In this document: positions 24,223 through 36,900 of the stretch, piece by piece | How the letters are laid out: each line of letters opens with the position of its first letter | Numbering within the stretch: the first letter of the stretch is position 1 | DNA from: Sipunculus nudus | Lineage: Eukaryota; Annelida; Sipuncula; Golfingiida; Sipunculidae | Direction of reading: 5' to 3' | Length of the DNA: 64,000 bases | Assembly: GCA_026874595.1 (NCBI GenBank) | Contig: CM049311.1 | Location: 31,889,176 to 31,953,175, forward strand | Translations under genes and position numbers: made by a program | The notes under the pieces: model-generated | Database searches by the model: none | Told to the model about the DNA's origin: nothing | What the model saw: only the letters and a program-made list of their open reading frames with translations

Positions 24223-25539
24223 ATAATAGATATAAATTTGAAATGTTATAGTAATCTAATAATAGAAGGCAAAGGATAAGAGTAATATGTATTACTTAAT
24301 ATTACTTCCCATTCCCTGTTGTGCCATAAAGCATGTGATTAGATAATACTGAACTGACTTGTTCTGGTTCCGAAACTTTCTCGGATATGTCTATTGTTAT
24401 AGCATCCAGTGTGCCTGAAGCTGCTCTAGTGGCCTGTTGTGCTTGGACCAGCTGTTATCTATGTAGTGACCAGTGGTTCTGATTACCAAGGACACTTTAC
24501 TGGCCTGACAAACAAGCAACAGCCATGCATGCATGAGATAGCAAAGTACACCCACAGACTGCTGGTCTTTGATGACTACATGACCGCACATTCAAGTACC
24601 AAGGATGACAACGATCAACCCCCCACCATGATTATGACACCTTTAATGTTTTACATCACCCCCCCCCCCCCCCAAAAAAAAAAAAAAAAAATACTGCGGT
24701 TGGCTTTATTTGGGGGGGGGGGTTAAAATTTAGCGATTTTCACTTAGTTTATTGTTTCACAGGGGTTCCATGCATGTTGTGATCTAACCAAACAAAATAA
24801 GCTATAGGAGAATAATCCATTATCATATGAATTAATTATATTAACTAATAAGAACTGTTTGTGGTTATTCATTTTTTGGTTGATCATTTGAAAAATGTGA
24901 TGAAATATGTGAATAACTGGTAAACTGTATGGTAAATTCTTAAATAAAATATCGGTCTTTTCCTTGGACGAAGGGATCTTTTCATCATGAAAGTTTTAAT
25001 TTCGTGATTATATCCAACTAATGAATATCGCGAATTTAAAACCCTCGAGAACATAAAGGTTACCCCTGTATTTGCATGTATAGTAATTGCACTGGGTATA
25101 AATGGCCGATTGGCCGCTCATTTGAAATCCAAATAAACCTTTAGGCCTATCTAAATTTAGGCAGTTTACCTGATCTGAGGGAATAATTTCCAAGTAAAAC
25201 AAGTAAAAGCTGTCTGTCTGCTATGCCTTACCACATGAAATTGTAAAACTCATAGTTGCTGATATTTCTTTTTCGTTTTGGCGCAAATTCAACCAATCTG
25301 AACAAAACTGAAAGATTTGTGTAACTGTGCAAAAGTAATTGAAGACCTGTGTTAACACTTGTTACACACCAATGAAATGTATTCAAATGATTGCAACATT
25401 AAGAATTGCGAATTAAATTTGAATTGAATAAAAATTATTTGAATTGAATTGGATTTGATATTTTTCTCAAGCACATTTAATTGAATTGGAATTGAAAGTA
25501 ACTTTTGAAGAAAACATTGATCGCTCATAATCATTCGAG

Positions 25540-25800
25540 ATCGGGTTCTGCACTCTATAGGTTGACTCGTCTCTGCTGCTCGGGCCGGTACCGGTCCGTG
25601 GCCCGCTCGAGGCTTTGTGGATGTGGGTGCTGTAGCTTTCCTCAGGTCGCCGGTGCGGGTAAAATGGTGGCGACCTCTCGCGGCTTCTTGCTTTGCTTGG
25701 TTGCATCACGTCTATTGGCTTCTTCAAAATTCAAAATTACGCTTAAGGAGCGCGCAGGACTGGAGTCTTGACTACAGCAACCTGTAGCTGCTCGATACAG
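25540..25800. other. GC-rich segment inside the 2.4-kb hAT-type element, origin unknown
   Basis: Composition shifts sharply to CpG-rich (CTGCTCGGGCCGGTACCGGT, GGTCGCCGGTGCGGG, GGCGACCTCTCGCGGC) between AATTG-rich flanks. Short frames are open on both strands, for example RSPPFYPHRRPEESYS on the minus strand, but I recognise no protein. It may be a captured genomic fragment such as a promoter or first exon. Unresolved. Confidence 0.3.
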
Positions 25801-26167
25801 CTAAAAACATCTTCAGTAAGTCAGTAATTGAAAGTTTCATAAAAGTCCCGAAATGTAATTGAATTGGAATTAAAAAAATTGAATTGACCCGAGGTCGGTT
25901 CGTAATGAACCACGGACAATGCCGCAGCGGAAATTATATGTGCATGTATGTTTAACTAACCGAGGGTCAGTGTGGACATCTATATTTGCTTTTCTAGTGA
26001 CTACAGGAAAGAGTCCTCTCAGAAGTCATTGCAATGATTACATTTCACCACATGAGACTGTGTTCCCTTTTGAACAAATGTGTTTACTTGATGTCAACAG
26101 AAACAGAACAAGCTCGATCCTAAAATGACAACACATGCATGCATGGACGCTATATAGAAACAAGTAT

Positions 26168-26245
26168 TCAGATTTCGCCGGTAGCTCAAAGGTGGAGCGT
26201 CCGAAGCGAAACTATTAGGTCCGGGGTTCAGTCTACTGTACTTTT
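26168..26245 (+). repeat. tRNA-like SINE or tRNA pseudogene
   Basis: The sequence CGCCGGTAGCTCAAAGGTGG, then AGCGTCCGAAGCGAAACTA, then GGTCCGGGGTTCAGTC has the order and spacing of a tRNA D-arm/box A, anticodon arm and box B. Box B is degenerate (GGTTCAGTC for GGTTCGANTCC) and the acceptor stem does not close, so it is not a working tRNA gene. Confidence 0.5.
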
Positions 26246-27546
26246 TACGTGTTTATCTTTTCCTATACATACAACCGAGAGTACAGTTGATAGTAGCAAC
26301 AAACAGCGTTCTCAAAATCGCCTATACTTGCTTGGCCGCTATGTTTACCATGATGACAGGAAAACAACTGTTGCACGGTCACGTTTACCCGTGTGGCCAT
26401 GTAAGAAAGTTCTTTGGACATGTAGCCATTTAATATAGACGCTATTTTCTCTGTATCTGCTTTCAATTTATTATATATCGGTAACGATGTCCAGTATTCT
26501 CTCGTTATTTGCGAATTATTAACCCTTGAATATTGCATTGGAATGGGATATTTTAGATTTCTGTACAGGAAAATGTTGACTATGAAGGTAACTGAATTAT
26601 ATGAATATTCTACGAAAGAGATTTACGAGGAAGACCATTAGTATTATTGCATTTTCACAGGTAATTTTTTCTGTAGTGCTAAGGCATAATGGCTGTCCAG
26701 GAATCCGACTTTTTCTTCTTTTAAATTTTTTATCTCAGGATTAAGTTTCTAAATTTTCTTCTAAATATCTACTTTTCTAACTTTTTTCTTTCTTTTGCTT
26801 TGTAACATGTAATTTCAAAATGTCGTAAATTTCTGTGAAAGTGTGCTTGTGTTATTATAATTAAACTATTATGGATAATTTGAGGCATCGTGATCTCAAC
26901 ACCATCCAGAAGAGCTAAAAGAGCAACATTTGCACGACATTGTTTTTGGTCTACATACATTATATATTTATCAAGAATGAGCATGAATATCTTGTTGCCT
27001 GGTTGCTGTCATTTCTACTAATGCTCTGTTTTTGCCTTCTTATTTTTCCCATCTAATTATACCTGCCTTCCTTACTTTCTTGTTTTGCATTGATAGTGTG
27101 CATACATGCTTGTATTTTTTTTAAGTACACTGTTTGGGCAATTCGGAACATCACGTGACGACAGATCTACCTCAACACCATAAAAAAAGGAGTTGAAAAG
27201 GGCCGACTCTTGCGAAACCTTGTATCTAAGCTAAAGTACATCAATTTATGAAGAATTAGTATGAGAATGAAGAGTATTGTTTCATGTGTGGTTACAGTCA
27301 TATTTTATCCTCCTTTTTACCCTTATTTTTCTACATTTTCCTACCTAGTCTATTTTTCAGATCTTACTCTTTTGACCTTTTATATCGTGTGTACTGGATA
27401 GTCTTGGGCATATGAAAGCCTATTGACGGGGTGTACGTCTGAATAATAATTCCCAGTAAAAGACTGAGGAAAAACCAGGACTGGGGACTCTAGAGAAATG
27501 GACTATAAGCATATGTAACTCGAACGTTTACACATATACCGACCGG

Positions 27547-27550
<4 letters not shown>

Positions 27551-27601
<51 letters not shown>

Positions 27602-27613
27602 TATATATATATA
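27551..27613. repeat. (AT)n microsatellite
   Basis: Alternating AT over about 63 bp with a single AAAT interruption near 27597. Confidence 0.95.
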
Positions 27614-28010
27614 CTTATATTTAAGGACTTAAACACACCTACTTGTTTTCAACAGCTCTGATTCGTAAGGGCCCGTAAGGCCCTCACTCGTCAGGAACAC
27701 TGAGTGGTCTTGTCGGGGCTCCTTATACTTGATCCAGGGGATTTGTGGTTGGTCAGCAGGTGTTTTGACCTGTGCCTGCATGTCGCTGCGATTTCATTTC
27801 TTTTGTTGAGAGTGCATAATAAGGGGCGATGAATGATAAAGTACTTTTCTTCCAAACAAAGGTTACATGATTTTGATGATGTGGAGTACGCTCTCGCTTT
27901 GCTGATTATCTTCCATTGTATGGTATATTGCACATTTATATGTATATATATGTATTACAGCTCCTTGTATTAGTTGAGCACTTTAAAACCCCATGGTTTT
28001 GTAACAATCT

Positions 28011-28011
<1 letters not shown>

Positions 28012-28056
<45 letters not shown>
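28012..28056. repeat. (AT)n microsatellite
   Basis: Uninterrupted AT dinucleotides over 45 bp. Confidence 0.95.
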
Positions 28057-28060
<4 letters not shown>

Positions 28061-29327
28061 TATTCATATTTATTGGCGATCCGCTGGTATCATATTTTTC
28101 TGGACATATGTATTTTTTTTTTTGAGTACATGTATAAGGAAACAAACAAACAAACAAACAAAGTTTTATCAATTTCAGCTAAAGTGCACGATATTTTTAC
28201 ATGTTACAGTGTATTTACATAACGGTCCTTTTCGCTTCCCGTGGTTTCATGCCTCCATCCATGATGTTGATCATCAGGGAACTGTTGTATTATTATTTTT
28301 TTCTTCCACCCCACCTCACCCCTTCTGCCTAAACTGCCTTTAGTATATGTGTAAAGGACTAAGGCACTAAGGGCACCGCAGCAACACAAAAAAACTACTT
28401 TGGCCTCATTGGATTACATTTAAACACAGATACAGAAACCACCCCAAGTCATTTAACATAAGAATATATATGAATGTTATATACGGAACTTTCATAATAC
28501 GTTTGGAACTTGAAAGAAAAAAGAACAATCTCCACAGACGATGGGACATAATGAAAATATTAAACAAGGGGACTTAACCTGGTTCCTGGATGAAAAGTTA
28601 ATAATAGCCATGAACAAGACAATACTTTCAAGCAAAAGTGGGGGCTAATCTTAAAATGCCGCCACCATAACCCAAAATCCAAACCAACTGTCCGCAGCAA
28701 GAGATTACATGCACCATCCTTTACACATCACCACAAAAGTCACTTCACTTTGTTGTAATCGTTGCCTGGACAGGGTCCAAATCATAACTTCCCCGAGTCA
28801 CAAAGACTCAACAAAAGATCAGAGCTCGTTTCAGAATGCAGGCATAATCCTAATCACCCCATCTACCTTTTAAAAAAGAATTTATGTGTTTTCTGGCTTC
28901 CACTGTGTATAAAATAATGATATACTTTTGGTTGTGAAAAGTTCTTATAACGCCTTCGTGAAGGATGTTGACAAACGGGAAAACCTAAAACCTATAAGGT
29001 GGCAGGTTGCATATATGCGGAGGTTAAAAGGTAACTTGTTGCAAAACGCTTGGCTCTGGCTTATGTGACTTATATACTACCAGATGTCCTTGTTGAATTT
29101 GTTTTGATTATTTTGGCGGGCCCCCACATATTATAAACACGCTATATAAACAAGCAGCCTGCATGTGAGCGGTGATATCCACGTTTCCTGGCCTATTTTT
29201 ATAAAAAGCTCTAAGGGATTGTGCCGATCGTGATATAGCATGAAAACACGTGGTAATGTGTAACTGACCATTTTCGTAATATATATATTCTGTGTATAAG
29301 CTCTTAGCATCCCGGAAATAGAGCACG

Positions 29328-29330
<3 letters not shown>

Positions 29331-29364
<34 letters not shown>
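29331..29364. repeat. (AT)n microsatellite
   Basis: Uninterrupted AT dinucleotides over about 34 bp. Confidence 0.95.
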
Positions 29365-29367
<3 letters not shown>

Positions 29368-30160
29368 TCTCGTCCCGTGTATTATTCTTCTATAAAGGCT
29401 TCCCAATCATCCTGCTTAGATACCATGCAGGGAAACCCTGGAAAATGAGTTAACCTTTTTTACTTATTGAGAGAAATATTTTTTTTTTCAGAATTGTTTG
29501 CTGGCATCCTTTAGAGACCAAAAGACCGGTTTAAAATGTTATAGAACCAGTGTAGGCCTACGAGACTTCGAAATAAGGCCGATGTTATTCAAGAGAGTCT
29601 TTAAATGACTTTTTATAGTTATGTTGGAAATGATAATATGATAATGATAACAGGCCATAAACGACCTGGTCCTTTTTACCTTACTGAGAGATTTTCAATG
29701 CACCGGCATTGGTAAGTGTGTGACCTTGGATTGCTTAAAAGTCTTCATCTATTGAAAGACTCCGCTCTGGGGTTCCTTCACAGTTTATACCTGTTTTTTT
29801 TTCAAATTCCATGCTAGTTGACAGTTTGGCCTTTCATTTTTCCTCCCTCTTGTTTTGTAAGGGTAGGTGATGTCCCATTTAACAGGGGTTATATTTAGCT
29901 GCAGGCTGTCTATTATGGGTACATGTAAAATTAAATTTGAAGAGAACTTTGATGTTTGTAATGGCATAGAAGAAATTATTACAGAATAAAAGAGGACCAG
30001 CAATAGCTTACCAGTAAAATACATAAACGCTAATAATAGCATTAAAATGTCAAATGCCAGTTAGCTCCATAATAATAATGAATTTACCAACTTTGGTCCA
30101 CATCTGCCGTGAATGCATTAATAAACAAGTTTGCTTTGATGTACTTTAAACCGGCCGCAG

Positions 30161-30880
30161 GCAATCACTTTTGATGCATTACCTTCGGGGTTACATTTAT
30201 TTGCATGCTGTAGGGGGCGCGACAGGACACTGAAAAGAAATATTTATATCACCAATTTAATCTCCATTTTGGCTTCATGTGGCTGCTTTTACAGTAATCC
30301 GTCTTCCTGACAGACTGTCTCAGCACAGGTCACGCAAGCAGGACCTTCTAAATAATGCTGGGCTCCAGCGTTCATATCATGCAGGTCGCGGGCACAGGGA
30401 ACCCCGGGACACTGGGCGACGACACAAATTGGTTGCGCGGAATGAATTGGCAGCACCGCATGGCATGGCATGGCTTTGACAAGTACCGGAGACTGAAAAC
30501 GTTAATGTTAGCGCCTAGACTGAAAATCGATAGTGTAACCAGGTTTAAAATACGTGTTTAATATGATTTCGTGTGACAAAAGCGGACCTGATACCAGTGC
30601 AACCAAGCCCCGCCACCGCCGCTAATATATAAGTCTGCACCATTGCTCCACTTGAATCTCCCGAGATTAATTTTCTTCCTCGTGCGAGTAAACCTGCTAT
30701 GCCAGCAGCTATTACAACGTAGATAAAGCAGGTATACTGCCGGAGCCAAACGTAGCGGTGAGCAGGAGTTGTGCAGCTGGCTGGGGTGTGACAGTTCTGT
30801 GTTGTGTGGCGCCTGCGTTTTAAGTAACGTACGTATGACACGCGACGCACTTCTCGCGCTCACTACTGATTTGACGTATA
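30161..30880 (+). promoter_or_regulatory. CpG-richer region upstream of the 206-bp array, possible promoter
   Basis: Composition rises in CpG (AGGGGGCGCGACAGG at about 30212, GTGTGGCGCCTGCG, CACGCGACGCACTTCTCGCG at about 30839-30858) relative to the flanks. It lies 3 kb before the first MATCAP exon and directly upstream of repeated splice donors, so it could be a promoter for MATCAP leaders. No TATA/Inr can be assigned with confidence. Confidence 0.3.
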
Positions 30881-30891
30881 CCTCCAGACTC

Positions 30892-31790
30892 TACACACGA
30901 GGTATGCTTAAGATCACCAGAAAAAAATATACAATACAAGATTAAGATTATTATAAATGAAAGAAAGGGGAGAGGATTAATGTCTTATGAAATTAACAAC
31001 TACTTATATGGAACTACGATGAACTGTTAGTCATAATATAAGTTACTTTCTACAAAACACGAAGTCGAGGAAGCTGTTCTTTCCTATAAGGTGAGTGTAT
31101 TTGGTTTACATCTTAAGGTCACTCGGAAAAAATAAACAAGACAGGATCTTCATATGACATATTGGGATTATTATGAATGAGAGAATGATAGAGAGGATTT
31201 ATATCATCGTGATATGGGACTTCGATGTTAACAGTTGGTCATCTTCGGCTGCTCTCTACAAAACACGAAGTCCAGGAAGCTGTTCTTTCCTATAAGGTGA
31301 GTGTATTTGGTTTACATCTTAAGGTCGCTCGGAAAAAATAAACAAGACAGGATCTTCATATGACATATTGGGATAATTATGAATGAGAGAATGATAGAGA
31401 GGATTTATATCATCGTGATATGGGACTTCGATGTTAACAGTTGGTCATCTTCGGCTGCTCTCTACAAAACACGGAGTCCAGGAAGCTGTTCTTTTTAGGT
31501 TAGTGAATTGGGTTCACATCTTAAGATAACTATGTAAAATTATACAAGTCAGGATCTTAATATGACATATTGGGATCATTATGAATGAGAGAAAAAGAGA
31601 CTGGATTCATATCTTAAGAAAAGAACAAGCATATACACGGAACTGCGATCTTAGTTGTTGGTCATCCTCGCTTGGTGTCTACAAAACACGGAACCGAGAA
31701 AGATGTTCTTTTAAGGTGAGTGTATGTTCTCCAGGCGCTGTGGTTGTTTTCTTGGTGCCTCAGTTATACAAACTGCAGGAATTAGTTAGA
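30892..31790 (+). repeat. Tandem array of ~206-bp units with repeated splice-donor motifs
   Basis: The anchor CTACAAAACACGRAGTC recurs at about 31050, 31256, 31462 and 31679, with a diverged unit starting near 30891; the clear period is 206 bp. Units share AGGAAGCTGTTCTTT, GTGAGTGTATTTGG, GGATCTTCATATGACATATT and ATGAATGAGAGAA. Each clear unit has a donor-like AAG|GTGAGT or AG|GTTAGT (GT at 31091, 31297, 31499 and 31716). The array could be alternative noncoding first exons of the MATCAP gene that multiplied in tandem; that is an inference. No protein is encoded. Confidence 0.75.
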
Positions 31791-31799
31791 TCTTCAATC

Positions 31800-33787
31800 A
31801 AAGCGAATTGATGGAAATGTATTTATACGAGTTTAAAAAAACAGTTTGACAGGGTGTCCGTTATTTTTCCGTCACTCTACATTTCACGGTTCCTGTTAAA
31901 AAGTCATACCCATAACTTCGTTATAGTAATGGTAAAATATGATGACTTATTACTGTATAAGCATGCACCCTCTTTCATCCAAAGAAGCCTAAACTACATA
32001 TGCATGGATGCATGGTAAACATGTCTTTAAGAAGCACGTTTTTGGACGGTACAATACATGGACAAGATTATTTAATCTACTTGTTTTTAATCAGTCCATA
32101 CATTACTTTAAGTGGTTTTGTATATAATATGAAATACGCGCAGCTGACAACACATTTATGTGGAAACCAATGTTATTTCCACAAGAAGTTATCTTAGTGT
32201 TTACTTTATATATACATGAACCAAACGGATCGTAATACACCAGACACCGGCCATAATTATATGATAAAGCGGCAGTGTTTTTCTTTGGATGTGTGAAAGA
32301 GATGGCACGTCCAGTGACAATAGTTTGTCATTCGAGGATCAAATCATTTCGCTAACCGTTTGGAGATATATTAAAGCCGTATTTCCCGTACTTGTTCGAC
32401 ACCCCTTCAGGGTATTAAAGTGGAGACGGTGTTGGAATGGGATAAACTAGTTCCCCCTGTTCCCTTAAATTGCTATTTGAATGTACTGGTGGCAGGGACA
32501 AGAACCGATCGATGGTGTGCACAATATTGCTTGCGCTGGGGTTTGGTCCATTATCTTGCGCCGTACAGGGGCATTAATACGATAACGATTCTGCGTAATT
32601 CACTGATGGCGGTGACAAGGCAGGATACAAATATGCTGTCTCGTGGGACGGAGTACGTAAGCTTTTTTCCCTCTTGTAGAACTACGGGCTGTCGGCTCAG
32701 AAACGATAATTGCTTAGACAAGTCCGCGAATTGGGGCCATGGCATGGTTGATTGTGTGTCTCTACGGATATGCTGCTTGGCTGGATTTGATGGCTGAGAT
32801 ATGAAAATGGCCCTTGATACGTAAAGCTGTGACTTTATTTCATGTGGGCCATATTTGAAATATAAATCTACATCCTTCGAGGACACTCTGTATTATTACA
32901 CTGGATTTCCCAGTAGAAAATAAATTATTGTTCGGTGTTTCCCTCGGGTTATAAAAATTATAAAAAAATACACCTATTACAGGGTATTTTAGAGATAGAG
33001 CTAGGTCGAAAAAATTACTTGTTAAAAATAAATCAGTTTTGATTGATAAGGAATGTCACAAAGTGACAGGAGTTCTAGTAATTTCCTGCAGGGTATATTG
33101 AAATAACGCACTTTTCAGGTTACCATGTTATTAAATCAATGACGGAGCACTTGTAAAAACCTCAGATGTCGTGGTTAGGCACGGATGGTGTTATTAACGG
33201 CAAATGAGAAAGCAACTCCCTGTAGAATCATTTTATGATGACACCACCGATTGTTAGCAACTCAAAATGGAATTGACTGCTGCTGCTGGGAAGCTGCCCG
33301 AGCAGTACTCGTCTAGTTTAATGAAGGTCATGCTCCTATTGTGCTCCAAAACGGGCCGCTTGCTTTCAAACACGAAATAGCCGCAGGATTTATGGTGACT
33401 CTGCAGAAGAAAGCCACCCAGCAGGGTTCTGTCATGTGAAGTTTTATCGCTGAATAAGTGTTTGTGCCGGAGTAGCATTACGGCCAAAGCAGCCATGCAA
33501 ATGGACCAGATAAAAGCTACATAATTATGCTTTTTGTTTTAGTGCACTTGTGCCTGCTTTTCTCATAAGGTTAAAGCGCATGGCAGTATTCAATTAGTCC
33601 GGATGACGTTTACCGCAGGGCCTTCGGTTGTCTACGTTAATGTGAATGTTTCATTTGTTTTCCTTAACTTTGACAAGTTTATCCATACAGGACTAGTGCA
33701 TTGGTGAATCTAGCAAATCCAGTGCTTTGTATTCAATCTCTTCCATCATATCAGTTCTTTTTACAGCTGTATCTCTTGTCATTTCAG
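31800..33787. other. Intronic or upstream region of MATCAP, no other gene supported
   Basis: Contains overlapping open frames on both strands (about 32420-32886 and 33254-33496) that lack recognisable domains and are not flanked by convincing exon signals. Most likely part of the first (leader) intron or the promoter region of MATCAP. Confidence 0.35.
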
Positions 33788-33906
33788 TTGCGCGTGACAG
33801 GACAGACTAAAACGATGAGGCATCGATGAAACACAAAGAGGACACGGGAAGCAAGCCAGTGCAGGGAACAGTGCCCTTTGTAGCGCCGTGAGAGCCAGGA
33901 AGAATC
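33788..33906 (+). other. MATCAP 5' UTR part of the first coding exon
   Basis: The exon begins after a pyrimidine-rich acceptor (TTGTCATTTCAG) at 33788. An in-frame TGA lies about 15 bases before the ATG at 33907, which supports that ATG as the translation start and implies at least one noncoding upstream exon. Confidence 0.7.
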
Positions 33907-36900
33907 ATGCGGCAACGTCACCATGGCAACTACGGGGGCAAAAAGGCCAATATTATCAAAATAGTTAAGGACACCCCAAGTAAGTTCAGGGGTCGTCTTT
34001 GTCCAACCAACCTCGAAGAGGAAAAAGAAAAATTTCTGAAATATGGCCTCCTTCCCCAATTTTCCATGCGAGAATCACCGGAAGAAATGGAGCGGATATC
34101 ATCCAGGCGGCGGGCTCAGATTAGGTTTGATCTTTTATCAGAAGCCAAAAATATCCTTGATATAGTAAAAAGCAAATATGGCGACGGTCAGAAATTCCTG
34201 GAAGCTAATTATGGCCCTATGATTAGCCAAGAAGAGGCGATTAATATTCTTGACGATTATTTGATGGAACAAGGCTTGGTGGGAGAAATGACTGTGTACT
34301 GGGCAAGTTCTCTTACAAGCAGGTACGTGTCCAAATATGCTGAAGGCTGAACAACTCGTTAAGAATTATTTAGGTAAATTGTAAGCAATGTCTAACTCTT
34401 TATATATCAATGTAAAGTTTATATATCCACATTGTCAGACCACGGAAGTATAGACCTCCATGGTCAGACTGCACGTATATCTGAATTATTGAAGGAAGAT
34501 AACGTGTCGTCGGACGAGTCGTAGACTGGCTGTCACGCATGCAGAGATGAGCTTTACCATGTAGTCCTTCCGGCAGCCGGGTGTCCAGTCGGATGTTACT
34601 AAAGTGTACAAGACATTGCCATTAGATCCAGAAAGCCTTTACTTGTTATCCAGAGGAGGGCATGTGAAAATCTCACTGGACACCCGTGGTTCTATTGTTT
34701 TGACAAGAACATGATTTTGAACACCACCAGGAGTGGACTAGTAATGTTCATGGTCTCTGAACAAATCAGTTTAATCATTACATTGCGTCATTTACACCTT
34801 TAAATCTGTAACCATGCGATCCTTGAACACAATTAGCCGGGAATGTTACAAACAGATGATTGTTTTTAAGGTCTAAGGGCACCATCTATATATCCTCGCG
34901 CAAGTTTAAAAGTAATGTTGAAACAGACAAATATGAGTCATGTTAGAGTTTTACTTAACTTCTAAATCGATATTTAGGAAGATTCTGGTAAAATCTCCTT
35001 GGAAACCCAAAATCAGGTCACAGGGACAAGGCTACATGGCAAAGTCACCTCTTTTCCTGCCCAGCCCCCCTTCCATGCAATTCTGTATGGTTACAAAATA
35101 AAGCTCCTATATACGCTTAATAATCAAGATGGTCAGCTGAGTGTCTGGCGCCAGTGGTCACTAATTTTATCCTTCATCAAAGTCATGTATTCATACATAT
35201 TCATATATTCAGATTTCCCTTGATCTTTCTTGATTAAAGCCGCCTATTTCGATAGGAGACGTGTATTAATGTGTAAATATTTAATAAAAAAAAAGTAAAA
35301 ACGGGTCTTGTAATTGAAATTCGTTTTATTTAAATAAAAAGACGGGCACTGGCTATTCCCGCATCATAAAAGGGTGTTTCAAAATGAGCCCTTTCAATTC
35401 TTTCCCGAAGGAAATATAAATAATTTTACTATTATCTTTGAGCTAACATGGTAATATCCTCAGGCCATATCAGTGTGTAGGACCCAAAGTCGATTTAAGG
35501 ACAACTTTCATGAATCTTTATTAAAGCGATATGTTACATATGAATTCACAAGCGTCGTTATATATCTTAATTCTTATTTGATCATTTTTTCCCATTTCAA
35601 AATGCGTGTTTACGATATTAATATTTACTTGGAATTGCGAAATTGAAAAGACAAATAAATTTTTTTTTCACTTTAATTTTTCATAATATTTATATGCAGC
35701 ATAATGAATTCAGTGTAGGGTGTTAAGTATTTGAAACATCTTTTTTTGTTTTCTGTAGAAGACCATATAATAATAAAAGCTGTTGTTGTTATTCCACCTA
35801 TTCAAAGTTTATCAGTTTAGATTGCCTATCAATATATATAAAAAGAAACGCAATTATTCGGAGCATATTAACTTGTATACTAAATTGGTTTTACTATAAT
35901 TTTTTTTATTTATTATAACCCATGCCAACAATGTTTGATTGGCCCAAACGGTTACAAATGGATTTTATAAGTACATATATTAAACTCATCTGACAACTGT
36001 TGCCGTGGCGTGATGTCCGTTCGTCGTCTGTCGTCTGTTATAGCTGTTCCCATGAACATTTTCTTATAAACATTTCCCATAAACATAACCATAAATAGGT
36101 TGTGCATAACTGCATCGCAAAACGGATCAGGTGGTACAACTATTTTTGAAAACTCTAAATGCCATTTTGTGTTTTTGGCTTTAAATAAATCTTATCTTTT
36201 ACGGACTGTTGTATTTTTGTTGTGCACACGTGGTATATAGGACAATACACATGTATATATATATTCTGTCTTCATTCAATATTTGAAGATAACTGGCCTA
36301 GCCAAATTGTTCAAAACTGATTTATTATATGGGCCGAAATGGTGAAGCTTTTCTCTGCAGAGGCCATATAGATGTGCATTAAACTTTCCACATACTATAG
36401 TATATTGTATATATTGTATATTGTATGTATTATATCTTGTTTACATTTATGATTACTTGTCCATGTGCATGAATCATTGTTTCAGTTTCAGTACCACCTC
36501 TAATTATAACTGTTTTATGCCTGTCTTCATCAGCGCCAGAATGATGTGGCATGGTGCTAGTCAGAAGAGGAACCACCCAGAGGCCCGACAGTTCACGCTC
36601 ATCATCAAAAACACTCCAGAAAACAACTACCTCAGGGAGCGGGGCCTACTTTGTCTTCTTGACCACGAGATAGGCACACATTATGTATCCTTGTGTTTGT
36701 GGGTGTATGTGGAGACTGGAAACTTAATTCCCATGATTAATGCGAATGGTATATATTCATTCTTGACCATAACTAAACGTTATGACATGTACTTCATGCT
36801 TGATATGTATACAGTATATACACCTCGATCCCCAGTAAAGGTCTTTCTTTAAAAAAAAAGTAATTAGGTCACAATGACCTCATTTTTTAAAGAAGCTTGT

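Larger units (their letters stand above)
23523..25898. mobile_element. hAT-type non-autonomous element, 2.4 kb, with 8-bp target duplication
   Basis: The element is flanked by the exact 8-bp duplication TTCGTAAT (23515-23522 and 25899-25906). Terminal inverted repeats are CATACCTGGGGTCAATTC on the left and, inverted, CCGACCTCGGGTCAATTC on the right, 15 of 18 identical. Both ends grade into (GAATTG/AATTG)-rich sequence. Terminal repeats plus an 8-bp target duplication are the hallmark of hAT transposons. No transposase is recognisable. The interior holds a second, nested element (23914-24222), poly-C/A/G runs near 24659-24722, and a GC-rich insert (25540-25800). Its terminus shares CTGGGGTCAATT with the element at 61300-62055, so the two are one family. 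Confidence 0.8.
26250..30160. other. Gene-poor stretch with AT microsatellites
   Basis: No supportable exon. Contains pure (AT)n runs at 27551-27613, 28012-28056 and 29331-29364, and a (CAAA)n run near 28139-28161. Small frames over the AT runs (poly-YI) are artefacts of the repeat. Confidence 0.5.

Noticed and set aside
27916-28172. ORFs with long YIYIYI stretches
   Set aside because: Translation of an (AT)n microsatellite.
32420-32886. Overlapping ORFs of 125 and 111 codons on opposite strands
   Set aside because: No recognised domain, no convincing splice or start context, and both strands are open over the same bases, which is typical of chance.
33254-33496. 80-codon minus-strand ORF starting MAALAVMLLRHK
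   Set aside because: Looks protein-like at its start but has no recognisable family and no supporting exon structure; left out for lack of evidence.
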